From: Apilactobacillus apisilvae
Lineage (GTDB): Bacteria; Bacillota; Bacilli; Lactobacillales; Lactobacillaceae
Length of the DNA: 64,000 nt
Reading direction: 5' to 3'
Assembly (NCBI RefSeq): GCF_023380225.1
Contig: NZ_CP093362.1
Coordinates: 372,001 to 436,000, forward strand
Part shown: in pieces, positions 46,191 through 56,136 of the stretch
How positions within the stretch are numbered: the stretch's first letter is position 1
Layout: every line of letters starts with the position of its first letter
Notes under the pieces: model-generated
The model's input: only the letters and a program-made list of their open reading frames with translations
What the model was told of the DNA's origin: nothing
Databases searched by the model: none
Position numbers and translations under genes: made by a program

Positions 46191-46409
46191 TTAACTATTA
46201 GAATCTTGATACATTTGCCAGGCTTCATCAAAAATAGTCATACTGGGTAAATAATTTGCATTTTCTTCTAAATATTCAGAAATTTCATCATAGTAAACTG
46301 ATTGTTTAGGAAATGACTGATCATAAAATGCATTATTAGCAAATTGTTCAACAGGTTCAAAACTCCCAGAATTACGTTCAGTCATTAAAAACTGATAAAA
46401 AGTTTTCAT
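46191..46409 (-). CDS. YozE/UPF0346 family SAM-like protein
   Basis: 72 residues, normal size. The family pattern is MKTFYQFLMTERN at the N terminus, ANNAFYDQSFPKQSVYYDEIS, and F-DEAW-MY near the end. Function unknown in general. The neighbours ypmS and the SGNH hydrolase are the usual Bacillales/Lactobacillales context. Confidence 0.88.
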   Translation of the reverse strand: MKTFYQFLMTERNSGSFEPVEQFANNAFYDQSFPKQSVYYDEISEYLEENANYLPSMTIFDEAWQMYQDSNS

Positions 46410-46422
46410 TATTATCCTCCAA

Positions 46423-47019
46423 CTAATTATTAGGGACTAATGCTTTAAATATAAAATTACCATTACCATTCATATCAATTTTATCTGCTTGATATGATAC
46501 CTTATTTTTACCACCTAAACGATTTAAATGTAAAATAATTTTACTTTCTTTACTATTTAATTCGATCCAATTAGGAATATGATATTTTTTACTTACATAG
46601 GCAATAACAAACTTAGCTGGAATATCTAAATGGCCAATTTCTAAGCTATTAGTGTCTAGTTCAATATTACCGTCATCTAACATTTTAGGAGTCATCGCTA
46701 ACACATAATTAACTTTTGAACCCAAAATTTTAATATCCCCATACACATAAGCCTTATCACTTAAAATAAATTTATAATTCATACTATCATTATTATGTTT
46801 ATCAAAATTTTTAAGATAATATGAAGATAACGTGTTTATTTGTTTTTTGTTCAATGAAACGGAAATTGGTGTTTCATCATTATTTGTTTTGTTCTGCCCA
46901 TAATCATTAATGGTTGATCCATGAATTTGCAGCCAAAGATACCCAAATCCAGCAATTAATAAAATAATTAAAATAAAAAATAAATATTTAAATATATTAA
47001 ACTTGTGAGATTTATGCAA
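46423..47019 (-). CDS. YpmS-family (DUF2140) anchored protein
   Basis: 198 residues with one N-terminal membrane segment (about 12-32) and an extracytoplasmic domain. Typical blocks: ISVSLNKKQINTLSSYYLKNF, VYGDIKILG and LEIGHLDIPAKFVIAYVSKKY. Function unknown. Five bases from the SGNH hydrolase, with which it is usually paired (ypmR-ypmS). Confidence 0.85.
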   Translation of the reverse strand: MHKSHKFNIFKYLFFILIILLIAGFGYLWLQIHGSTINDYGQNKTNNDETPISVSLNKKQINTLSSYYLKNFDKHNNDSMNYKFILSDKAYVYGDIKILGSKVNYVLAMTPKMLDDGNIELDTNSLEIGHLDIPAKFVIAYVSKKYHIPNWIELNSKESKIILHLNRLGGKNKVSYQADKIDMNGNGNFIFKALVPNN

Positions 47020-47024
47020 CTATT

Positions 47025-47918
47025 TCAACTCCCTATATAATACCAATCATTATATTTTTGCATTGAATTAAATAATTTATCAGTCATAAAATCATAACCT
47101 AAATTATTAGGATGAAAGTGATCTTTGGTTGATAGATAATCATTCAGTTCACTTTTATCATCGTAAAGTTTTGCAATTGATAAAGGATCAATATCATTAT
47201 TATTATCTTTAGCTAGTTTATCCCTTTGGGACTCAGTTTTATATTGACCATAAGATAAATCGTTAATATTAACAAAATGCATTTTCTTTTGTTTATTAAC
47301 AATTTCAGAAGTTACTGAATTATATTTATCAACATACTCACTAATTGCATGAACATTAGGAAAATAAACATAAACAGGATTATAAACACTAAAAATATAA
47401 ATTGGTGATTTCTTATTAACTTGACGTAAATGTTGAATTAAAGAATTTAAATTATTTTTATATTGATTTAAACTTTTATTCATACTTATACTAAATTTAT
47501 CCTTATCATTAACTAATGCATTCTTTTGTAATGTCTGAAGTAAATCATTCCCACCAGCACTTAAAAATATTGAATTAGCATGCTTAACATTAGTTGCAAG
47601 TTTATCCGTATTGTTTAATAAGCGTTCATTAATTTGATCACTACGTTGGCCAGCGATTCCATAATTGCGAACGGAAACTTTAGCATTATCGTACTTAATC
47701 AATTTATTTTTTATTCTACCTACATAACCGCCTTGATTATTTGTATCACCAACACCTTGAGTTAAAGAATCTCCTAAGGCAACAAAAGTAACTTTTTTAT
47801 TATTATAATGGTGACTAGTATCTGACTTAACACTTTTATATACATAAAACCCACCACAAATTAATACAAATAGAAAGAAAAGACCTAATATAAGTTTTAT
47901 TATTTTTTTCGTGTTAAT
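47025..47918 (-). CDS. YpmR-like SGNH/GDSL hydrolase, membrane-anchored, probable AUU start
   Basis: About 297 residues from an ATT at 47918. The Ser of block I lies in VALGDSLTQGVGD (about residues 46-58), block III is SAGGNDL, block V is DHFHPNNLGY. The first standard start codon (TTG, 47702) is beyond block I and would remove the nucleophile and the N-terminal membrane segment (about 6-27). Between the preceding stop and the membrane segment there is no ATG, GTG or TTG; the ATT has AGGGG four bases upstream. An ACG two codons later is another possibility. Probable extracytoplasmic esterase or lipase; substrate unknown. Confidence 0.85.
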   Translation of the reverse strand: MNTKKIIKLILGLFFLFVLICGGFYVYKSVKSDTSHHYNNKKVTFVALGDSLTQGVGDTNNQGGYVGRIKNKLIKYDNAKVSVRNYGIAGQRSDQINERLLNNTDKLATNVKHANSIFLSAGGNDLLQTLQKNALVNDKDKFSISMNKSLNQYKNNLNSLIQHLRQVNKKSPIYIFSVYNPVYVYFPNVHAISEYVDKYNSVTSEIVNKQKKMHFVNINDLSYGQYKTESQRDKLAKDNNNDIDPLSIAKLYDDKSELNDYLSTKDHFHPNNLGYDFMTDKLFNSMQKYNDWYYIGS

Positions 47919-47933
47919 CGCGCCCCTATTAAA

Positions 47934-48791
47934 TTATTCACTATAATACATAAGTGCAAATGCCCCTAAACCACCATAAGTAGCAATAATGGGTACGGTT
48001 TCTCGCATAACAATCTTTACATCTGGACAAATTTCATGAATTTCATCCCTAATTTGGTCAATAAATTCAGTTTCTCCTACATAAGAAATCCCAATGCTAT
48101 TAATGCTATTATCTTTTAAAGTCTGAGACATTTCAGGATACACATGCTTCTTAAAATAATTATGAATTGACTTAATTCCTCGACCTTTAGAGTTAATATT
48201 AATTTTTCCGTTAATTAGTTGAATAGCAATTTTAATATTTAATAAATTAGTAATTGCACCAGCCCATGGCCGTAATCGACCACCCTTAACGATATTATCT
48301 AAATTAATAATTCCCATATATAATTTAGTATTATCACGGACTTTATTAATATTGTTAATTATTTTATCAATATCATTTTCACCATCTAGAGATAATTGTG
48401 CAGCCTTAATAACTTGAAATGCTAAGGCTCGATCAGTTGTTAAACTATCAATTACTTTAACGTTAGCTTTAGATAAACGAGCAGCTTCACAAGCTGTTTT
48501 ATAAGTACCACTAAGCTCACTATCTAAATTAATTGACAAGACTTCACTGCCATCAGATCCCAATTTATCAAACATGTCTATAAATTTACCTAGAGGTGGC
48601 TGACTCGTCTTAGGTAATGAATTAGTATTTTTCATTTTTTCATAAAATTCTTCATTAGTAATGGTTTCACGTTCTGTATAAACAGTACCATCAATCATTA
48701 CCGATAAAGGAACAATATTAATATCATATTTAACAATTTCTTCATCGGTTAATCCAGCCGTTGAATCAGTAACAATTTTTATTTTTGACAT
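47934..48791 (-). CDS. DegV-family fatty-acid-binding protein (second copy)
   Basis: 285 residues from the ATG at 48791 (GGTGAT upstream). Motifs: VTDSTAGL, TSQPPLGKFIDMF, SGTYKTACEAA, NIVKGGRLRPWAGAI. A FakB-like lipid carrier, distinct in sequence from the copy at 9210. It follows folA, the usual order in lactobacilli (thyA-folA-degV). Confidence 0.93.
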   Translation of the reverse strand: MSKIKIVTDSTAGLTDEEIVKYDINIVPLSVMIDGTVYTERETITNEEFYEKMKNTNSLPKTSQPPLGKFIDMFDKLGSDGSEVLSINLDSELSGTYKTACEAARLSKANVKVIDSLTTDRALAFQVIKAAQLSLDGENDIDKIINNINKVRDNTKLYMGIINLDNIVKGGRLRPWAGAITNLLNIKIAIQLINGKININSKGRGIKSIHNYFKKHVYPEMSQTLKDNSINSIGISYVGETEFIDQIRDEIHEICPDVKIVMRETVPIIATYGGLGAFALMYYSE

Positions 48792-48818
48792 TATTATCAC
48801 CTTCAATAAGAATTAAAA

Positions 48819-49310
48819 TTATTTTCTTTTGAAAACCTCGAAAGTATGTGGATAAATATTTTTATCATCCATCTTACCGTCAACACTCTTAATTAACTTA
48901 AAATCATTATAATTAATATCAGGCATCACCGTATCACCTGAAAATTTATAATCGATAACTGTGCGATATAAGAAGTCAACATAAGGCAAAAGCAATTTAA
49001 ATATTTGAGCCCCACCAACAACAAAAATTTCTTTGTCTTGATTATCTTTAGAAAAAGATAAAAATTCATTCACATTATTAAAAACTTTAACGTTTTTGGG
49101 AAAATCATCTTTACTAGTATGTGTCAATACAACATTTAAGCGATTAGGTAATGGTCTACCAAAACTTTCATAAGTTCTTTTACCAGCTAAAATAACATTA
49201 CCAGTAGTTGTTGCTTTGAAATAATGCATATCACTTGGCAAATTCCATGGCAATGTACCATTTGAACCAATTATGTGACCTTTAGATTCTGCCCACAAAT
49301 AAGAAATCAT
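48819..49310 (-). CDS. folA: dihydrofolate reductase
   Basis: 163 residues. Motifs: GHIIGSNGTLPWNLPSDMHYF, ILAGKRTYESFGRPLPNR, and EIFVVGGAQIFKLLLPYVD. The family's acidic active-site residue is Asp in LPSDMHYF. It regenerates THF, consumed by ThyA next door. It is unusual only in lacking a long N-terminal methionine-alanine extension. Confidence 0.96.
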   Translation of the reverse strand: MISYLWAESKGHIIGSNGTLPWNLPSDMHYFKATTTGNVILAGKRTYESFGRPLPNRLNVVLTHTSKDDFPKNVKVFNNVNEFLSFSKDNQDKEIFVVGGAQIFKLLLPYVDFLYRTVIDYKFSGDTVMPDINYNDFKLIKSVDGKMDDKNIYPHTFEVFKRK

Positions 49311-49327
49311 ATTGTTATCCTCACTTT

Positions 49328-50278
49328 TTATACAGCTACTGGAGCTTTAATTGGATCATGATGATTATAATCAACAACTTTAATATCATCCATATCGTAA
49401 TCAAAGATACTATCTTTATCAGGATTTAACCATAATTTAGGTGCTGAATATGGTTTTCTATCTAACTGCGTTTTAACTTGTTCAATATGGTTAGAATAAA
49501 TATGTGCATCACCTAAAGTATGAATAAATTCACCTGGCTTTAAACCACATTCTTTTGCAATTAGTGATGTTAGTAATGCATAACTAGCTATATTAAATGG
49601 TACACCCAAAAATACATCAGCTGAACGTTGATATAATTGGCAACTTAATTTACCATCATTAACATAAAATTGGAACATTGTATGACATGGTGGTAAAGCC
49701 ATTAAAGGGATATCTTCTGGATTCCATGCAGAAACAATTAATCTTCTAGAATTTGGATTTGTTTTTATTTGTGAAATTACATTTTTAATTTGATCAATAG
49801 TATTTCCAGTTGAAGTTTTCCAATGACGCCATTGGCTACCATAAACTGACCCTAAATCACCATATTTTTCGGCAAATTTATCGTCTTCAAGAATTTTTTG
49901 ACAAAACTTTTTCTTTTCAGCCAAATAAATCTTCTTAAAATCTTTGTCTTCATTGGCACGACGACCAAAATCAGTCATGTCAGGTCCATCATAATCTGAA
50001 GACTCAACAAAAGTCTTAAATGCCCATTCATCCCAAATATGATTTTTATGTTCTAGTAAAAATTTAATATTAGTATCACCACGTAGAAACCATAATAGTT
50101 CACTTTTAATTAATCCAAAAGGAACTTTTTTAGTTGTTAACAATGGAAATCCCTTACTTAAATCAAATCTCATTTGGTATCCAAAAGTACTAATTGTACC
50201 TGTACCTGTACGATCTCCTTTTTGATGACCATTTTCTAAAATATATCTTGCTAAATTTAAATAAGTATCTTCAAGCAT
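49328..50278 (-). CDS. thyA: thymidylate synthase
   Basis: 316 residues from the ATG at 50278 (GGAG upstream); a longer open frame reaches 50320 but is without a site. The catalytic Cys is in [12 protein letters not shown]; other blocks are [52 protein letters not shown]. It converts dUMP to dTMP, producing DHF for folA. Confidence 0.97.
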   Translation of the reverse strand: MLEDTYLNLARYILENGHQKGDRTGTGTISTFGYQMRFDLSKGFPLLTTKKVPFGLIKSELLWFLRGDTNIKFLLEHKNHIWDEWAFKTFVESSDYDGPDMTDFGRRANEDKDFKKIYLAEKKKFCQKILEDDKFAEKYGDLGSVYGSQWRHWKTSTGNTIDQIKNVISQIKTNPNSRRLIVSAWNPEDIPLMALPPCHTMFQFYVNDGKLSCQLYQRSADVFLGVPFNIASYALLTSLIAKECGLKPGEFIHTLGDAHIYSNHIEQVKTQLDRKPYSAPKLWLNPDKDSIFDYDMDDIKVVDYNHHDPIKAPVAV

Positions 50279-50289
50279 TTCATAAACTC

Positions 50290-52188
50290 CTATTCTGCAA
50301 ATTGGCTTAAATATTCCCATCGTTGCATTTTTTCATTTGATTTTTTATTTAAATCATCAACCTGAGATTGTAAGTCAGCTAACTTATCATAGTCATCCCC
50401 ATAGTTTTGCATTTCTGATTGCAATTCAGATGTTTTACTATCTAATTTATCAATTTCATCTTCTAAACCATCAAATTCAATCTGTTCAGCATAAGTTAAC
50501 TTAGTCTTTGTTTTTTTATCATCATTGGTTGCTTTTTGCTCATTATAATTTGTTTTTTCATTTTTTTGAGATTGATTATTATCAGAGTTATTTTTCAATC
50601 CTGATAAATAATCGGTAAATAAGCCCACATGTTGTTCTATTTTACCATTACCATCAAAAATAAGGAGTTTATTAGCAACCTTATCTAAAAAGTAACGATC
50701 ATGTGAAACTGTAATAACAGTTCCAGCAAAACCCTTAATGTAGTCTTCTAAGACGGTTAAAGTAGAAATATCCAAATCATTAGTGGGTTCATCTAATAAT
50801 AAAACATTAGGCTGTTGCATTAACAATTTTAAAAGATATAGCCGACGTTTTTCCCCACCAGATAATTTACGAATCAAAGTACCGTGCATAAACTTAGGGA
50901 AAAGAAATTGCTCTAATAAATCAGTAACACTAATTTTATTACCCGTATTATCCGTAACATTTTCTCCAACATCAGTTAAGTATTTAATTACTCGTTTATC
51001 ATCAGGGATTTTTTCCGTCTGTTGAGTATAATAAGCCATTTTAACGGTTTCACCGACTTCAACAGTTCCGCTATCTGGTTGTAATTTCCCAGCAATAACA
51101 TTTAATAATGATGACTTTCCAGCACCATTTTCACCACTAATACCAATTCGTTCATTTCTTTGAATTAAAAAACTAAAGTCATCTAAAATCTTCTTATTAT
51201 CTAAATTTAAATAATTGTCCTTTAATTCAATAACTTTCTTACCCAAACGGTGTTGTCCTAAAGTAATATCGACGTCATCATCCGTTTGTAAATTACCAAC
51301 ATCATTTTTTAAATCATTAAAGCGATTAATTCGAGCTTGTTGCTTAGTGGAACGGGCCTTAGCGCCCTTTTTCATCCATGCTAATTCCTGTTTATATAAT
51401 CTTTGCTTTTTATGTTCTGCATTGACTTCATAATCTACTCGTTCAGCTTTTTGTTGAACATATTTTTCATAGTTACCTTCATATTCATACAAATTACCAA
51501 ACGATAATTCCCAAATATTGTTAGCAATATTATCTAAGAAATAACGATCATGGGTTACAAATAATAAAGCACCCTTATATTTAGCCAATAAATCTTGTAA
51601 CCAATCAATTGAATCAAAATCCAAATGGTTAGTGGGCTCGTCTAAAATTAATAAATCAGGTGATTGAATTAATACTTGTGCTAATCCAACACGACGTTTT
51701 TGGCCACCAGATAAGGTTGATACTTTTTGATTCATATCATTAATTTTTAGTTGAGTTAAAATTGTCTTAACGTCGCTTTCAGCATTCCAAGCATCTTCTT
51801 CATTCATTTTAGCTTCAGCTGATAAATATTGATGTTCGGCTTTTTCATCATCAGGATTTTTAGCATAAATATCCAATGTATGTTCGTAATATCTAATTGT
51901 ATTAAAGATATCCTGGCTTCCTGCAAAAACTGCATCTAACACAGTTAATGACTCATCTAATTCAGGTTGTTGTTTTAAATAACCTATCGTATAGGTCTTA
52001 GATGTGATAATGTCACCAGTAGAATCATGATCTAATCCGGAAATAACATTTAATAAAGAAGTTTTTCCACTTCCATTAGTTCCAATCAAACCAATTCGAT
52101 CGTGTTCATTAATAATAAAATTAAGATCTTTAAAAAGCGTTTTTTCACCATAGGTTTTGGTCAAATTTTCTACTCTTAAAGTTTGCAT
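50290..52188 (-). CDS. ABC-F family ATPase (Uup-like)
   Basis: 632 residues, two ABC domains without membrane segments: Walker [10 protein letters not shown] and GENGAGKSS; signatures [10 protein letters not shown] and [18 protein letters not shown] and DEPTNDLD. The inter-domain linker (about 240-300) is basic and helical. A C-terminal coiled coil (about 560-625) marks the Uup subgroup. ABC-F proteins act on the ribosome or on DNA-related stress; which is unclear here. Confidence 0.92.
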   Translation of the reverse strand: MQTLRVENLTKTYGEKTLFKDLNFIINEHDRIGLIGTNGSGKTSLLNVISGLDHDSTGDIITSKTYTIGYLKQQPELDESLTVLDAVFAGSQDIFNTIRYYEHTLDIYAKNPDDEKAEHQYLSAEAKMNEEDAWNAESDVKTILTQLKINDMNQKVSTLSGGQKRRVGLAQVLIQSPDLLILDEPTNHLDFDSIDWLQDLLAKYKGALLFVTHDRYFLDNIANNIWELSFGNLYEYEGNYEKYVQQKAERVDYEVNAEHKKQRLYKQELAWMKKGAKARSTKQQARINRFNDLKNDVGNLQTDDDVDITLGQHRLGKKVIELKDNYLNLDNKKILDDFSFLIQRNERIGISGENGAGKSSLLNVIAGKLQPDSGTVEVGETVKMAYYTQQTEKIPDDKRVIKYLTDVGENVTDNTGNKISVTDLLEQFLFPKFMHGTLIRKLSGGEKRRLYLLKLLMQQPNVLLLDEPTNDLDISTLTVLEDYIKGFAGTVITVSHDRYFLDKVANKLLIFDGNGKIEQHVGLFTDYLSGLKNNSDNNQSQKNEKTNYNEQKATNDDKKTKTKLTYAEQIEFDGLEDEIDKLDSKTSELQSEMQNYGDDYDKLADLQSQVDDLNKKSNEKMQRWEYLSQFAE

Positions 52189-52192
52189 GAAA

Positions 52193-53401
52193 TCACTCTT
52201 TCAAATATTGTTTAGTAAAATTAATTAGTTCGTTTGTATCGTTTTCTAGACGACCATTAACAACCTTTTTCTCAATCACATTTAAAATTTCGCCTAATTT
52301 AGGACCTGGTTTTAAAATATCATTTTTAATTAAAATTCCACCATTAATTGATAGTTCTTTTTTATTTTTAATAGGTAAGTTATCATACTCATTAATTAAA
52401 TCATTTTCATTCAAATCAAATCCATACAAAGAAGCAATATGATTAGCAATAATTAACAAACTTTTGCCTGTATTATAAATGCTTATGTCATTAATTGTTT
52501 TAGAATAAATTTTATAAATTGCACTACAACAAATTTTGGTATCATTAATAACTTCGTTTGAAGATTTCCAAGCTTTCAAAAATTCACCAATTTGTAATCT
52601 ATTATATTTAAAAGCAAAACAAATTAAGCTCCAAATCGACACTTCACTAGTTAAGTCTAAGTTCTTTAAATTAGAAATAGACAAAATGTCATCATGATGA
52701 TGATTAAAATATGGAATATACAAATACATATTAGTATTAATAATATCCAATAATCCCTGCCTAGGTTTTAATCCTTTCATCATCTTAATAAATTCAACAT
52801 AAATTCGTTCAATTGCAATTTTTTCTAAAAGCTTACTATGTCTTTTAATTGCATTAAAAGTGTCATCTTCAATATTAAAATCTAACTTGCTAGCAAAGCG
52901 AACCGCACGCATCATTCTCAAGGCATCCTCGTTAAATCTCTCATTAGGGTCACCCACTGCACGGATAATATTGTGATTTAAATCATCAATACCACCAAAT
53001 AAATCAGTAACTTCACCATTTTCACGCATAGCTAAAGCATTGATTGTAAAATCTCGACGTTTTAAGTCTTCTTCTAGCGAACGAACAAATGTAACTTTAT
53101 CTGGACGACGATAATCTTGATATCCAGATTCAGTTCTAAATGTAGTAATTTCATAACCAACATTATTATCAAGAACCATAACAGTTCCATGTTCAATTCC
53201 AGTATCAATTGTATTTTTAAATAATTTTTTTATCTCTTCAGGATAAGCACTAGATGCTATATCTACATCATGAATGGGTTCGCCAATAATAGTATCTCTT
53301 ACACTACCGCCAACAAAATAAGCTTCATATCCAGCTTTTTCAATTGTTTGCATTACAGGACGTGCTTTTTCAAATTCATCAGGTAATTTTTTAATTTTCA
53401 T
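52193..53401 (-). CDS. cca: CCA tRNA nucleotidyltransferase
   Basis: 402 residues. N-terminal catalytic head: FVGGSVRDTIIGEPIHDVDIASSA with the two metal-binding Asp, RTESGYQDYRRPD, RRDFTINALA, and RFNEDALRMMRAVRFAS. It adds CCA to tRNA 3' ends. Four bases upstream of the ABC-F gene. Confidence 0.96.
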   Translation of the reverse strand: MKIKKLPDEFEKARPVMQTIEKAGYEAYFVGGSVRDTIIGEPIHDVDIASSAYPEEIKKLFKNTIDTGIEHGTVMVLDNNVGYEITTFRTESGYQDYRRPDKVTFVRSLEEDLKRRDFTINALAMRENGEVTDLFGGIDDLNHNIIRAVGDPNERFNEDALRMMRAVRFASKLDFNIEDDTFNAIKRHSKLLEKIAIERIYVEFIKMMKGLKPRQGLLDIINTNMYLYIPYFNHHHDDILSISNLKNLDLTSEVSIWSLICFAFKYNRLQIGEFLKAWKSSNEVINDTKICCSAIYKIYSKTINDISIYNTGKSLLIIANHIASLYGFDLNENDLINEYDNLPIKNKKELSINGGILIKNDILKPGPKLGEILNVIEKKVVNGRLENDTNELINFTKQYLKE

Positions 53402-53526
53402 TCTACTTAGTACCCCTATCTTTACTATATAAATAGTAACAGATTAATAGTATTATTTACAAAATTTTCTTTTTTATGTTATATTGGTTAAAGTAACTTT
53501 TAACATTTATGGAGGTGCAATAAATA

Positions 53527-54354
53527 ATGAATAACTATCCTTATCAAAAAAGTTTTGAACAATATTTAAAAATAAATGGTTTAGCTAAAGTCACCATTAA
53601 AGAATACACTAGTACATTAATCGATATGTTTGAGTATTTATCTAATTTTAATCTTGGATATCAAAAAAATCACCACGTAAATCAGTTGTTTGATCGTGAC
53701 ATTCAACAATACATGAATATGTTAATAGAGAAAAGACAAATTAATAATTCAACTTACAATAAAATTTTGTCACATATAAATATTTATTTTAAATATTTAT
53801 TTAGTCATGACTTTTCAGATAAGCTACCTACACTAACTTTAAAAGGTCGTGATCGAAACAAAAAAGTTAATATTGATATAACTTGGTTATCTAAAATGGA
53901 AAAAATTCTTAATAATTCAAACATTCATCCATATACAAAAATGACACTGTTAATGATTAGCAAAGGTTTTAAATCGTCAGAAATATTAAGAAAAGATTTC
54001 TACAAAATTTTTAATAAAATAAAATTTAATGACTATGAAAAAACTTTTATAAATTCTTTTTCAATATTTATTAAACCTATCCAAGAAAAACAAAATTCAA
54101 AAGATATTTTTCTGAAGCAAAGAATTGCTGAAGATCCACATTTAACTTTACCGGGTTTGCATAAATATTTAAAACCCAGCGAAGCATTTTTGGATATCAG
54201 TTTAAGCCCTTCTGACTTATTCCAAGGATATATTTTGAATTATGTAATAAAAAATCCAGAAGAAAATGAATTTGAACTTTCAAATCACCTTAATCTGGAT
54301 TTGGCTTCAGTTATATACTATCAAAAACTAGCTACCAAAATAAAAACAAGTTAG
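53527..54354 (+). CDS. tyrosine-recombinase-like protein without the catalytic residues
   Basis: 275 residues. The N terminus (about 8-110) has the SAM-like core-binding fold of Xer/phage integrases (FEQYLKINGLAKVTIKEYTS). The C-terminal half keeps the general layout but not the active site: where XerC has GLRxSE this reads GFKSSE (Arg to Lys), no HxLR motif is present, and the LGH position reads LNL. It cannot be an ordinary recombinase. Divergent from cca; its 3' end overlaps the convergent TPR gene by 4 bases. GGAGGTG precedes the ATG. Probably a DNA-binding or structural relative. Confidence 0.75.
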   Translation: MNNYPYQKSFEQYLKINGLAKVTIKEYTSTLIDMFEYLSNFNLGYQKNHHVNQLFDRDIQQYMNMLIEKRQINNSTYNKILSHINIYFKYLFSHDFSDKLPTLTLKGRDRNKKVNIDITWLSKMEKILNNSNIHPYTKMTLLMISKGFKSSEILRKDFYKIFNKIKFNDYEKTFINSFSIFIKPIQEKQNSKDIFLKQRIAEDPHLTLPGLHKYLKPSEAFLDISLSPSDLFQGYILNYVIKNPEENEFELSNHLNLDLASVIYYQKLATKIKTS

Positions 54355-55613
54355 TAATCTTGATATTCATCTAACATAAAAGCAGCTTCATCATCTGAAG
54401 GAACTAATTTAACATATTCCTTTAATAATGAAATTGCATTTTTTATGTCACCACTTTCTCTAAAGAACATTGCTGAAGATTTCAAGAAAGTAGTGTTATT
54501 CATAAAGTAAGGTTTAGCTGCTAAATAATACTTATGGGCATTTGTCAAATCATCCATTGCATCATAAGAAATGGCTAGATTCCAATAAAACTGAGGATCT
54601 AATTCGTGATCTTCAATATATGAAGTTAACAATTTAATATTTTCTTCATATTTTTCTCTAGCAACTAATAAGTTAGATAGCTCTAAAATGATTTCAATAT
54701 CATCTGGATCGATATTATTCCCCTGTTTTAAATAGTTCTCAGCCAATTCTTGATCATCAACTTTTAGTGCTGAACGAGCACTTAGTAAGTATAATTTTTC
54801 ATTGTATTGATCAACGCTGAGTCCTTCTTGAAATACTAATAATGCATCTTCATTCTTATTTTGTTGTTCTAAGGCTTGTCCTAAATAAGGATATAAAGTT
54901 GCATATTGTGGATCACTTTCACGTAATTCTTGAAATAAATTAATTGATTCATCATATTCTTTAAGTTGTAAATAGGTAAATGCAGTTTCAAATTTAACGT
55001 CGGAAGTCATATTAATGGTTTTAATTTGTTTTAAATAACCAATTGCATTTTCAAAATTACTATCATTGGCATAAGAAATACCAACTCTTTCAACCAAATT
55101 AACTGATGAAAGTTCGGTAACTCCTTGTTTAATTAAATTTAAATATAAAGGAATTGACTTATTATATTCACCTGTTGTAAACAACAGTTCTGCTAGGGCA
55201 AATGTGATAATTTGTTCATCAGGAGCTAAATTCTTTGCTTGTAACAACTTTTCTTTACTAACATCGAACAATCCCTGAGTTTGGTATAAATCAGCTTGTG
55301 TAACTAATGATTGTAAATAAGCATCAGAATCTTTCCCGATGAAACTTAGTTGAGATAAAGCTTCATCAGTTTCTCCCTCACTAATTAAAATATCGGATAT
55401 ATCGACTCTTAGACTATCTTCATCTGGAAACTTTTTTAACAATTTTTGATAAATTTGTTTAGCTTGATCACTAAATCCATAAGAATATAATTCTTCAGCT
55501 AAAGAATATAACATATCGTCATCATCATGATGATATGCTAAGTCATATTGTTTATTAAAGTCGTCAATTTTCCCAGCTTCTAAGAACTCTAATGCCTTTT
55601 CAGAATAACTCAT
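54351..55613 (-). CDS. tetratricopeptide-repeat protein (YpiA-like)
   Basis: 420 residues, acidic, made almost wholly of TPR helices (for example AEELYSYGFSDQAKQIYQKL, ALAELLFTTGEYNKSIPLYL, PYLGQALEQQNKNEDALLVF). No signal peptide, so cytosolic. Binding partner unknown. The usual neighbour of hup and der in lactobacilli. Confidence 0.88.
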   Translation of the reverse strand: MSYSEKALEFLEAGKIDDFNKQYDLAYHHDDDDMLYSLAEELYSYGFSDQAKQIYQKLLKKFPDEDSLRVDISDILISEGETDEALSQLSFIGKDSDAYLQSLVTQADLYQTQGLFDVSKEKLLQAKNLAPDEQIITFALAELLFTTGEYNKSIPLYLNLIKQGVTELSSVNLVERVGISYANDSNFENAIGYLKQIKTINMTSDVKFETAFTYLQLKEYDESINLFQELRESDPQYATLYPYLGQALEQQNKNEDALLVFQEGLSVDQYNEKLYLLSARSALKVDDQELAENYLKQGNNIDPDDIEIILELSNLLVAREKYEENIKLLTSYIEDHELDPQFYWNLAISYDAMDDLTNAHKYYLAAKPYFMNNTTFLKSSAMFFRESGDIKNAISLLKEYVKLVPSDDEAAFMLDEYQDY

Positions 55614-55642
55614 CCATCTTCCTCCTATTGAAATAATGATAT

Positions 55643-55684
55643 AAAAAAGAGTCAGTTCGACATTTTGCCGAACTGGCTCTTTTA
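55643..55684 (-). terminator. hup terminator
   Basis: Arms AAAGAGTCAGTTCG and CGAACTGGCTCTTT with a T-run, after hup. Confidence 0.85.
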
Positions 55685-55702
55685 TTATTTAAAGTTAACT
55701 GT

Positions 55703-55978
55703 TTATTTAACAGCATCCTTTAAAGCTTTACCTGGTTTAAATGCAGGTACTTTACTTGCAGGAATTTGAATTTCTGCACCAGTTTGAGGGTTACGACCCT
55801 TACGAGCGGCACGTTGACGTACTTCGAAATTACCAAAACCGATTAGTTGTACCTTTTCGCCTTTAGCCAAGTTGTCTTGGATTGAACCAAAAACAGCATC
55901 TACAGCAGCAGTTGCATCTTTTTTAGTTAAACCAGTCTTGCTAGCTACGTTACTTACTAATTCTGCCTTGTTAGCCAT
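55703..55978 (-). CDS. hup: HU family DNA-binding protein
   Basis: 91 residues: [45 protein letters not shown] with the intercalating arm, and [21 protein letters not shown] nucleoid protein. GGGAGGTG precedes the ATG. A separate transcript with its own terminator. Confidence 0.97.
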   Translation of the reverse strand: MANKAELVSNVASKTGLTKKDATAAVDAVFGSIQDNLAKGEKVQLIGFGNFEVRQRAARKGRNPQTGAEIQIPASKVPAFKPGKALKDAVK

Positions 55979-56136
55979 GTGTTTTCACCTCCCAATAGTT
56001 CGGAAAACAATCAATGCTTTTCGACATATGTAATAACAACAGTTTAGTGTCATTACAATTATTCAAGATATCACATGAAGCCCTACAATTCAACAATTTA
56101 ATGATTATTTATCTAAAAATATTATAATTTAGTCAT

